Assembly (NCBI RefSeq): GCF_002878395.1
Contig: NC_061115.1
Coordinates: 97,181,229-97,245,228 of the forward strand
Direction: 5' to 3'
Source of the DNA: Capsicum annuum
Taxonomy: Eukaryota > Streptophyta > Magnoliopsida > Solanales > Solanaceae
Length of the DNA: 64,000 nt
This document shows, one piece after another, positions 46,411-55,925 of the stretch. The translations under genes and the position numbers were made by a program. Position 1 is the stretch's first letter. Every line of letters begins with the position of its first letter. A model generated the notes under the pieces. It worked only from the letters and a program-made list of their open reading frames with translations, was not told the origin of the DNA and did not search any database.

Positions 46411-47158
46411 TTCTATATGTGGTTTTGATGATGAGCAGCTAAACTGCAAGGGACCAAGTCCCTGGACATGCAAAGTACTGTACATCTAGCACACGGTATC
46501 TACATAGTTTTGTCCTCTTGTGTAACAAACTTGTAGGTGCTATTTTGTATTGACTTAGACAGCTGGTCCATTGATATTCCATCCCTAATTATCACACAGA
46601 TATAAAACAAAAAAGAGACTTCTCTTTAACAACTGTTTTTTTTCGCAATTCTAAAAAGTGAAGTGAGGCAGCAAAAACGCAGTTCAAAAACTGCTCAAGT
46701 TCTTAGAGGATTATGTGAAAATAAATTGTAATTATTCTTGAGCATTGATTTGTAAAAGAACTACTCATGTTATAAGAGTAGTGTTTCGTTTTAAGAGAGT
46801 TGCGTAGGTAGAGTTATCTAAGCTTTCTGTTGATTTGAAGTAATCAGTTGAGAGAGTCCTTCGGAGGGTTACCAAGATGAGCTTGTAGTAGAGTTATTGC
46901 TAGCAAAAGTTGCCTAGAGGTAGGCTGAAATCTTACTGTAATCAGGAGATTGATTATAGTGTATTTGGTGGTGCTTGTGAGGGCAAGCTATGTTTTTTCC
47001 CATTTTGGGTTTCCACGTAAATATACTGTGTTTTTACTCTTCCTGCATTACCTTGAATTTCTCAACATCTCATAATTGCACTTTATTTCTATTGCTTGTA
47101 ATTAATCCTTAGGAACCAAGTCCCTCACTATATGGTGCAACGTTTATTGGTTTTATCA
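46411..47158 (+). repeat. C1 5' LTR
   Basis: Starts TTCTATATGTGG (TG altered to TT) and ends GGTTTTATCA. Aligns along its length with 54486-55225: GCTAAACTGCAAGG, AACTTGTAGGTGCTATTTTG, GTTCAAAAACTGCTCAAG and ACCAAGTCCCTCACT are shared. A TATA-like box lies at 46601, 190 bp in. Confidence 0.92.
46601..46607 (+). promoter_or_regulatory. C1 5' LTR TATA-like box
   Basis: TATAAAA at 46601 and TATAAAAA at 54676 in the other LTR sit at the same offset of 190 bp from the LTR start and just before a purine-rich AAGAGAC. This is the likely core promoter of the element. Confidence 0.6.
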
Positions 47159-47176
47159 ATCAGTACTAGGGAAGGT
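47159..47176 (+). promoter_or_regulatory. C1 primer-binding site, decayed
   Basis: ATCAGTACTAGGGAAGG follows the LTR end. It aligns with the initiator tRNA-Met site TGGTATCAGAGC only after several changes; its place and the following GTTCACTCTGAAAGG leader support the call. Confidence 0.5.
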
Positions 47177-47216
47177 TCACTCTGAAAGGTTCATACCTAA
47201 AGTGTTCTAGTCATCA

Positions 47217-47500
47217 TGACTGAACTAGGGGTGGATAGAAAAGAGGCAAGAGGGAATAGATTGTTGACCCTAAAGACTCTAGAATCTAACCTAAGTAAAG
47301 AAGACACAGAATTTGAACTTCTAGCAACAAAGATTATTAGAGCTATAAAAAGGGTTGGTTAGCTTAGCAAAAAGAATTATCAAAATTCTGAGAAAGACAA
47401 GAAAAACAGAGATGGTCTCATGCTAAAACATGGTGAGAAGAGGATAATCTCATATTTTTATAGCTCTCTAATGGCCACTACTAAAGAAAAGGAAGAAAAT
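47217..47500 (+). pseudogene. C1 gag, much shortened
   Basis: Starts at ATG 47217 (MTELGVDRKEARGN) and reads LLTLKTLESNLSKEDTEFE and LLATKIIRAIKRVG to a TAG at about 47359. The open frame 47420-47605 then continues into the protease. Only about 310 bp separates the start from the protease, far less than the several hundred codons expected for a SIRE-type gag. No CCHC knuckle is visible, so most of gag is deleted. Confidence 0.7.
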
Positions 47501-47820
47501 ATGATAGAAAAGGGGGATAACAACCAAAACTGGTTTATGGATATTAGTTGTTCTAGACACATGACTGGGAGGGTTGATTTTTTTCTCACACTCAAGATAC
47601 TTTAAAAGGGTGGTGTGTCCTTTGGAAATAGGAAAATGGGTACATGTAAGGTGTTAGAAAAATTGGTAAATAACCTTATCATGCAATAAAAGATGTGTAT
47701 TATGTAAATTGGTTAAAATAGTCTTTCAAGTGTTTCCCAAATTTGTGATAAGGGAAATGAGGTAAAATTCTCATCTGATGGATACACTGTATGAAGCATG
47801 AAATCTGGAAAGATTATTCT
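47501..47820 (+). pseudogene. C1 protease (split from integrase by S2)
   Basis: NWFMDISCSRHMTGRVDFF near 47530-47580 is the copia protease active-site block, where Asp is kept but the usual Ser-Gly after it reads Ile-Ser. A stop follows at about 47603. Downstream pieces (VSFGNRKMGT, GKVLEK-like) continue to 47820, where S2 begins. Past S2 the frame resumes without loss at 50504, as expected for a clean 5-bp duplication. The enzyme would process gag-pol. Confidence 0.78.
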
Positions 47821-50498
47821 TATAACCCCTCAAATCTGGTACCCGGAATGCTATATGGTGCGTATGACCCTGAAAGACCACAAGCTAATCCATGACTGAT
47901 ATCTGTACTTGTATACTGCATAACATACCGTATAATACGAAAATATGAACTGGAAGGCCATAAGGTTAAAAAATGTAACATAAGATCTAATAAATCATCA
48001 CATATAGATGGGGTATGGAATACCCACAACAAAGCTAAAATTGTCAATCCGAACATACTGTAGTCTGAAAGCCTCTAAACTGTCTAAATAAAGAGTTGAT
48101 GGGACATGTCCGCAACTAACTCCAACTACTAAAATAAATTGAAAAATGAATTAGTAATGAAATAATCATGTCCTTGAAGGATGAGGACTCACTGCTAATT
48201 CTGATCGCTGAACTGGGATGCTACTGGTTCTATGGAGATCGTGCTTCTAAACCTATAGTATAAGACACCATAGCGCAAATGCGTCAATACTTTGAATGTA
48301 CTAGTATGCAAGTGAGGTAGGCTGAATTCAAGGGGTTCATATGCATAAACAATACAAACTGATTGACTAACATAAATGTGAGAATACATGCATGCATACA
48401 TAACTGTATCTGACATCGTGATAGGACTGAATAATGAGTTTTGACTACTGAGTTTACTAATAACATGGATTTACTGACATCTGAGTTGACGAATACCGAG
48501 TTACTGAATAATTGAGGGACTAATACTATGTTACTGATACATGAATAACTGTGTTTGACAATTTTGATTATGAAGAACTGGTTTGGTTGATTGTATTAGA
48601 CAGTCCTAAACCTGAATACTGATAACATAAATTCTAATAACTAATATAACTAATAACATAAGTGACTGTATCTGACATTCCTAAATCTATGGAACTAGCT
48701 GAGTTCCGTACTGTATCTGAGTGACTATATCTGACAGTCCTAAAATCTATAGAACTATCTGAGTTCAATTACTGAGACTAAGACTGATACTAAAAATTGA
48801 GACTGTGGGAAGTAATCATCTAACCGACATGCCCCATACTAAGCTAACGAGGGTCCAACCTGTAACCCTAGTTGGAAGGGTGACAGTACCGCAACACTGG
48901 TAAAGACAACTATTATGGAGTTAGTCCTAATATAGCGGGTGACCCCTGGGATTAGTCCTATACATTTAAATGTGCTAACTGGTGATCCCAGAGTATATTA
49001 TTCCTATCTAACAGGTGACATCTCGTACCTACGTTGGCTACATAGTTTTGGAACTTGGGGATTTCTTCTAGGGATCTCAGTCCTATCTAGCGGGTGAGTC
49101 TCCATCCTTAAGCTCTCTTGATGCTGAATTCTACTCCCATCTAAAATATACAAAACTGATTAACTAAACTGAAGTGATTATCTGAACTAACCTAATACTA
49201 ATGGTATTATTTAGCGGAGCTAAACCAAGTTTACTGATTTCTATTGACTGGCGGAAATACTGAGTTCTGAAGACTGATTGGGATTATTAAAGTTACTGAG
49301 ATTACTTGGAATACTGCAGTTATTGAGATTATCGCGAAAACATGACATGGCTCAAGGTACACATCTGAATTATCGGGTACAAGTACCCCTAGGACTCGAT
49401 GGAAAGAAACCAATATATAATGGCTTACTTGAACACATGACCAACAACACAATTCATAATTCATATATTGAAACACTTCATCAAACATGTGATATGCATA
49501 AACTTGTACATAAATGTAGATTTCATAATATCATGCTAATTAGGCACTCCTTCATATAGGCACTTAATCAAACACATGGTAGGCATAATATATGTAGACA
49601 ACATTATACAACAATTAAACATCATGATTCAATATCTAATTTCATCATCCTAGGATTTAATCATAGGTTCACATGAATATACATCTATACAAATCAATTC
49701 CACTTAACATTGATCACCTAACATTGATTTGAATTCAATTGACCATTCTCAGCATAAACAAAACAAACCCAACATGAAATTCATAAGAAATCCATAAACT
49801 TGAACTTAGAAAAGAGATTCTTAGGCTTCATGGACGAAAGAAGTCCATGAATGAACATTATGAATACCTTGGTTCATAAATACACGGAGATTGACGGAGG
49901 AAATTCTTGAACTTGAATCTTCTATGAAAAACCCTAATGTGTTCTTGAGAGGATTTTGAGAGAATAAATTATATTTTGGTGTAATGGAGCCCCAAATCTA
50001 GGTTTTTGAGCTTATAAAAGGTAGGTAAATTGACCCTTTTAACCCTAGGACACGTATTTTAATTTTTGTGAAAATTTCCTAATTTTAATCCTTGGCGCGA
50101 TGTGCCACTATTGTGCCAAGTCACTGGAACTGGACAATTGGGAATCTGCATGGTGGCGCGATGTGGAGCTATCGCGTTACCACCTTTTTTGAGACCTGGA
50201 AGTTTGGCGCGATGCACTACTATCACGAAGCAATACTGGAAATTGACAATTGCCATTTAAGCTAGCTCTGCGATGCGCTGATGCTCAGGTGATACACTGT
50301 CTCACTAAAAAGGCTCTAACTCTTTGCCCGGGTGTCGGATTCGGCAAATTTGGTATCGATGAAAAGATTATTGAATTTCCCACATGAAAAAATTGAAAAT
50401 CTTGAAAATACCATATGTATAAAAGTGGATTCAACTTTGAAACTAGTCTTTGACATTCTTGGGACGAATTTAAGCTGGTAGAAGTACGGGGTATTACA
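47821..50498 (-). mobile_element. S2: solo LTR of the G1/G6 family, nested in C1
   Basis: A 2,678-bp block beginning TATAACCCC (TG altered to TA) and ending GGGGTATTACA, with an exact 5-bp duplication ATTCT at 47816-47820 and 50499-50503. Inside it has no element genes. It shares with S3 and G6 the run GACCACAAGCTAA near the left end, CGGGTACAAGTACCCC at 49374-49389 and the GC-rich segment near 50095-50285. Same orientation as S1 and S3. Confidence 0.93.
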
Positions 50499-50503
50499 AT
50501 TCT

Positions 50504-51800
50504 CAAGGCCAAAAGAATTAAGAACATATACATAGCTGATCTGGAGTTTGTGGTTGATAGGGAATTAATGTGTTTAAGTACACAAAGTGAAAATGCAAAT
50601 TTGTGGAATAGAAGATTAGGGCATGTGAGTTCCTCATTGCTAAACAAGATGATCTTAAGGGACCTTGTTCACGGTCTGCCAAAGCTAAAATTTCCAGAGG
50701 ACAAAGTTTATGATGCGTGTGATAAAGAAAACCATACCAGATCTTCCTTCAAATTTAAGAAGCAAGTAAGTACTTCCAAACCCTTTGAAATACTTCACAT
50801 GGATTTATGTGGACCCATTAAAGTACAAAGTAGAGGAGGGAAGAGACATGTGTTGGTCATTGTAAATGACTATTCCAGGTTCACTTGGACATTGTTTATA
50901 AGAGCCAAGGATGAAACATATGAGGTTCTTATGGCTTTAGCCTAGAAAATTCAAGTGAGGCTAAATTGTAAAATTTCTAAATTTATGTCTAACCATGGGA
51001 CTGAATTTTGGAATTCTCAAGTTGATGAAATCTATACTGAGCATAGAATAAATCCCAACTATTTAGCTCCCAAAACTCCTCAACAAAATGGAGTTGTTGA
51101 AAGGAAAAATAGAAGTCTTATAGAGATTAAAAGGACAATGTGAATTGATAGTGTTCTTCCAAAGAATTTCTTGGGTGAAGCAGTGAATACTAATTGTTAT
51201 GTGACTAACATGTGTCTAACTAGATCACTTCTTAATAAAACTCCATATGAGCTGGCATCTAATAGAAAGCCTAGAATAAATAATTTTAGGCCTTTTGTGT
51301 GCAAGTATTTTGTGCTAATTAAAAGAAAGAGAGAATTAGGAAAATTTGATTCCAAGAGTGATGAAGCTTTGTTTGTAGGCTACTCCTCTACTAGCAAGGC
51401 CTATAGAGTGTTCATCAAAAGAACTCTGTGTGTTAAACAAAGATTTTATGTGATCTTTAAAGAGCCAGGAAGACAAATGAACACTAGAAATAGTGAAAGC
51501 TCATAAAATAAAGAACTCATTCCTGTTCAAAGGTATGTTATTACTGAGAAGTATGATTGAGGGATCAATAATACATATGAGAGTGATGATGAGGATGATA
51601 ATCTAGGATCTCTACCGTATATTCATGTTTCACTATAAGAACAACCAGGCAAAACAAGTCAGAGTTCACAGGGACTTAGTCCCAATGGTATAAATATCCT
51701 AAGGCAAAGTTGGAGACACAAGTCCTCCCCATGAGAACTTGACTACACCCTTGCAAACAAGAGTCTAAACAAGAGCTCAATCCATGAATGTTATTTTATT
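50504..51800 (+). pseudogene. C1 integrase
   Basis: The zinc-binding part (50550-50945 frame) has LWNRRLGHVSSSLLNK, where the first His of HHCC is Asn, and KVYDACDKENHTRSSF, where the first Cys is Tyr. The core has ILHMDLCGPIKVQSRGGKRH (first Asp) and VLVIVNDYSRFTW. After a TAG at 50943, FMSNHGTEFWN has Asn where the second catalytic Asp belongs, and QQNGVVERKNR keeps the Glu. A further frame (51171-51506) covers the C-terminal part: GEAVNTNCYVTN, KTPYEL, FDSKSDEALFVGYSSTSKAY. From 51507 to 51800 lies the usual linker with GLSP-like broken pieces. Inactive. Confidence 0.9.
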
Positions 51801-52690
51801 TTCAAACTTTCTATCTCAAACTAAACCTAAGAATATAAAAGAGGCCCTGAAAGATATTGACTGGATTAATACAATGCAAGAAGAATTGAATTAATTTGAA
51901 AAAAGCAAAGTCTGGCATTTGGTCCCCAAGCCTATTGATAGAAAAATTATTGGAACCAAATGGGTGTACAGAAAAAAGTAAGATAAATATACAACTATCA
52001 ACAAAAATAAGGTAAGGTTGGTTGTTCAAGGTTATTACCAAGAGGAAAGAATTGGCTATGATGAGACCTTCTTTTCTCCTGTAGTAAGAATAAAAGCAAT
52101 ACGAATTCTTGTTGATTTTGTTGCATATATGGGATTCAAACTATTTTAGATAGATGTCAAAAGTGACTTCCTGAATGGAAATCTAAAATAAGAAGTATAT
52201 GTCAAATATCCACTAGGCTTTGAAGATATAGATTTTACTTATTATGTACTTAAATTGGATAAAGTTCTTTATGGGTTAAAGCAAAAACCAAGGGCTTGGT
52301 ATGAGAGACACTCAAAGTTTCTCCTGGAAAATAGATTTAAAAGAAGGAAAATAGATAATACTCTATTCCTAAAAAATAGGGGTAGCACTCTATTGATTGT
52401 TCAGATATATGTTCATGACATAATCTTTGGAGCTACTTCTGAATCCCTATGTGAAGAATTTGCTAAACTGATGGGAAGTGAATTTGAGATGAGCATTATG
52501 GGTGAATTGAGCTTCTTTCTAGGTCTCTAGATTAAACACACTTCTCAAGGGATAATGATCTTTCAGGAAAAGTATATCAAAGAGCTACTAAACAAGTATA
52601 ACATTGAAGATTCCAAGCGAATTGATACCCCAATTGGAGCCAGCTCAAAAATGGATAATAATTAGTTAGGTCCTTCCATAAATGAAATAA
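51801..52690 (+). pseudogene. C1 reverse transcriptase
   Basis: Blocks in order: IKEALKDIDWINTMQEELN, then KVWHLVPKPIDRKIIGTKWV, VRLVVQGYYQEERIGYDETF, FLNGNLK, a stop, EVYVKYPLGFED, then the 91-codon frame 52255-52530 with LDKVLYGLKQKPRAWYERH and VQIYVHDIIFGATSE. The catalytic YVDD reads YVHD (52408-52419), losing the first Asp. About five in-frame stops. SIMGELSFFLGL, a stop, IKHTSQGI follows. Confidence 0.9.
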
Positions 52691-53307
52691 TGTATAGAGG
52701 GATTATTAGATCCTTGCTATATATTACTACAAGTAGGCTTGACATTGTTTTCAGTGTAGGAATGTGTGCTAGATTTCAAGTATGCCCAAAGGAGTCTCAT
52801 CTAAAAGCTGCAAAAAGAATTCTTAGGTATCTGAAGGGTATAGGGGACCTGGTCGTTTACTATCCATCAAGATATAATTTAAACTTAGTAGGCTATGCTG
52901 ATGTTGACTATGCTAGATATTTACTAGATATAAAAAGTACCTCAGGAATGGAACATTTTCTTGGCTCGTCCTTAATTTCCTGGGGTTCAAAGAAGCAAAA
53001 TTTAGTTATGTTATCTACTCCTGAGGATGAATATGTTGCAGTAAATTCTTGTTGTCCACAACTATTATGGATCAATCAGCAATTGAAAGACTTTGGCATT
53101 GTTTTAGATATTGTCCCTGTAATGTGTGAAAACACAAGTGCTCTAAACATATCTAAAAATCCAGTACAACATAAGAGGACTAAGCACATTGATTTGAGGC
53201 ATAACTTCCTAAGAGACAATGTTGAGAAAGGAGAAAGTTGCATGAAGTTCTGCAAGACTGAGGATCAGATAGTAGACATCTTTACTAAAGCTCTACACAA
53301 GGAATAA
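52690..53307 (+). pseudogene. C1 RNase H (205-codon open stretch)
   Basis: Open frame with ITTSRLDIVFSVGMCARFQ, ESHLKAAKRILRYLKGIGDL, NLVGYADVDYARYLLDIKST (first Asp), FLGSSLISWGSKKQNLVMLS, TPEDEYVAV (Glu), VMCENTSALNISKNPVQHKR and HIDLRHNFLRDNVEKGE (last Asp). It ends DIFTKALHKE, the normal end of copia pol, so only the part upstream is missing from this frame. Best-kept gene piece of C1. The frame's first Met is internal to the polyprotein. Confidence 0.92.
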
Positions 53308-54485
53308 TTTGTTAAGAATAGGCTAAGATTAGGCCTAATTAAAATGATCTAATCTACCATGTGAATAAGTAGTTCTCCACAAAATTGGCTATGGTTAGGA
53401 GATAGGTATTCTTGGTAAAATAAGTAGTTGTTCATCTAACTCAACATCATACCTTATTGGTATACACACATGGAAATAGCTTTGAAATAAATCAGGTGAA
53501 GTGTGCACAAATATGAGAAGTCACTCAAGAAAGGAGATTAGCCTAGTCCCTTCTCTTAGGTTAGTATCATGAATATGTATGTTTTTCTTTTTGTTTTATT
53601 GAAAGAGCCATAGTCTTTCTCCCATGTTCGTAAACTTATCTAAGGCTAAACTGAATCCAATTTCATATTTGCATTAACCTCATAAAACCTTCTCAACTTA
53701 ATCTTCCAGATCATCTAAAGACAAAGCCTTCATTGAAAATTCTGAACATCCAATTAAAAGGCACCAAATTTCAGAAGAACCTAACCTAAGAAGAAGAAAA
53801 TTCCTATGCTAAACTTTGTAGAAAATAAAAAGGAAGGAGAGAACATCAGAAATTATATACAATAAAAATAATGAGTTTGAAATAATGGTTAAAATATTAA
53901 CCAATAAGTTACATTTGTTACATGGTCCCAAGATAGCCTTATATCATCATACTTTTTCCCATAATTCTCCAACTTTCTTCTAATTTTTATGGACTTTTTA
54001 TGGAACTTGAAGTGAAACTCTTGCACCAAAAAGTGATTCATAATCTGTTGGACATGGATGTGTTCTTACTTTTGTTCTCTTTATCTAATTATACCTCAAA
54101 GTTGTTCTTTATGTTAGTGTTGACCTAGTGCTATGGGTTAACTAATTTGCGTTTAATTTACTCTTGGCTTACTGTTAATCCTTTTTGATGATGTAAAACT
54201 AGGGAATACTGACTTCATATGTAAGGAAAATAAATAGGGCATGATGATAGGGGGAAGAAATGAAAATACACAAATTGAAGGTGCATGATAACAGGGGGAA
54301 GATTTTACTATTTTTGTTGCAAGATAAGAAAAAGTGACTAAGTCCTTGTGTTGCTTGAGAGAGGAAGCATGATGATAGGGGGGAAACACATCTTCAAGTT
54401 GTAATCACTCTGATTAAATGTGATGAATATGCACAGATGCTCAAATTATATGGTTTGGTTTGTCATCATGAAAAAAGGGGGAAAT
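53308..54485 (+). other. C1 3' untranslated region with purine-rich repeats and polypurine tract
   Basis: About 1.2 kb without readable genes; no envelope-like frame, which some SIRE/Maximus elements carry here, was recognised. Near the end, GCATGATGATAGGGGGAAG (54239), GCATGATAACAGGGGGAAG (54282) and GCATGATGATAGGGGGG (54367) repeat, and the actual tract AAAAAAGGGGGAAAT (54471-54485) abuts the LTR. Confidence 0.75.
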
Positions 54486-55225
54486 TGTTATATGTTATTT
54501 TGATGATGCATAGCTAAACTGCAAGGAACCAAGTCCCTAGACATGCAAAGCATTGTACAACTGGCACACAGTATCAGCATACTTTTTTTCTTGTATGTAA
54601 TAAACTTGTAGGTGCTATTTTGTATTAACTTGGATAGTTGATCCAATGATATTCCAGTCCTAATTATCACACAGCTATAAAAATAAAGAGACGCCTCTTG
54701 AACAATTATTTTTTTTAATTCTTAAGAGTGAAGTGAGGTAACAAGAACCCAGTTCAAAAACTGCTCAAGCTCTTAGCGGATTATGTGAGCTTAAATTATA
54801 ATTGTTCTTGAGTACTAATATATAAAATAACTACTCATGTTATATGAGTAGTATTTTGATTTGAGAGAGCATCTAAGGTAGAGTTATGTAATCTTGTTAC
54901 TAATTATAGGTAATCATTTGAGAGAGTCCTTGGTAGAGTTACCAAGGTGAGCTTGTAGTTGAGTTACTACTAGTGAAAGGAGCCTAATGGTAGGCTAAAA
55001 TCTTACTGTAATCAAGAGGTTGATTATAGTGTATTTGGAAGTGCTTATGAAGGAAAGTCGTGGTTTTTTTCCTGGGTTTCTACGTATATATCCTATGTTT
55101 TAAATCTTTTTGCATTTCCTTGAATTTCTCAATATCTCATAATTGCACTATAGTTCTATTACTTGTAATAGATCTTGAGGGACCAGGTCCCTCACTGCGT
55201 GGTCCAACCACTAAGGGTTTTATCA
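54486..55225 (+). repeat. C1 3' LTR
   Basis: Starts TGTTATATGTTA and ends GGTTTTATCA, followed by GTTAC. Partner of 46411-47158, with scattered substitutions. TATA-like box at 54676. Confidence 0.93.
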
Positions 55226-55230
55226 GTTAC

Positions 55231-55709
55231 ATGATGACTAAAAGAGCTTATACGGACTCGCATAGACTTCCCCTTTGGTTGTCTTAGCCTTTGGTCTGAT
55301 ATCTTATGAGTGGTATAAATTAATTTATCATTAATCAGGTAGCATTATTGCCTTTGGTCTCTTTTAAGATCTACTATATGAATAAGCTTTGCGTTTTACA
55401 TGTCAACCTTAACATATGATAAACACGTATACAAGATAAGAGTATATCTTGTTAAAGAATTATGTGATGATATATCAGGGAGAGAAAAATATGCATTGTA
55501 CTCTTTTTTCCTTAGCCAAGATTTTGTCCCATGAGGTTCTCCTATTAAGGTTTTTCATGAGGTAGCTAGCAATGTGTATTACAAACTATGTGTACTCTTT
55601 TTCTTTGTAGAGTTTTTTCCACTGTATTTTCCTAGAAGGTTTTAATAAGACATATTTCTACTTCCTTCATTTAAAAAAGAATGACCTACTTTTCTTTTTA
55701 GGTCGTTTC
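55231..55709. repeat. Unassigned sequence with an imperfect direct repeat
   Basis: No coding features. Two imperfect copies of about 85 bp start near 55493 and 55579, each with TGTACTCTTTTT, a GTTTTGTCCC or GTTTTTTCC, and AAGGTTTT. They resemble 3' sequences often seen near copia LTRs, but I cannot assign the element. Confidence 0.45.
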
Positions 55710-55925
55710 TATCATGATTCGGTGTATGGATCATGATGACACCTACTTTACCCCACCAGTAGATAAGACAAAAATGTAGTCTTAAACTATAATAATGGGA
55801 TATTTGGTGAAAAATGTTATAAATGCTGGAAATACATAAATAAATGAATAACAAGAGATAAATCACAAATAATATCATAAGGAAAGAGAAATAAAAGGAG
55901 TAATAACATTCCACAACTAAGTAAT

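Larger units (their letters stand above)
46411..55225 (+). mobile_element. C1: Ty1/copia element (SIRE/Maximus-like) with solo LTR S2 nested inside
   Basis: LTRs at 46411-47158 and 54486-55225, about 740 bp each, flanked by the exact 5-bp duplication GTTAC (46406-46410 and 55226-55230). Order gag, protease, integrase, RT, RNase H, with integrase before RT, identifies copia. A long 3' untranslated stretch with several purine-rich repeats before the polypurine tract suggests the SIRE/Maximus lineage. S2 (47821-50498) sits in the protease-integrase interval with its own duplication. Stops and active-site changes make it inactive. Confidence 0.93.

Noticed and set aside
50285..50647. 120-codon minus frame spanning the S2 right edge
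   Set aside because: It crosses the LTR/C1 boundary, so it cannot be an old gene, and has no motif.
53308..54238. Envelope-like third gene of a SIRE-type element
   Set aside because: No frame of useful length, signal peptide or membrane segment could be read on the plus strand.
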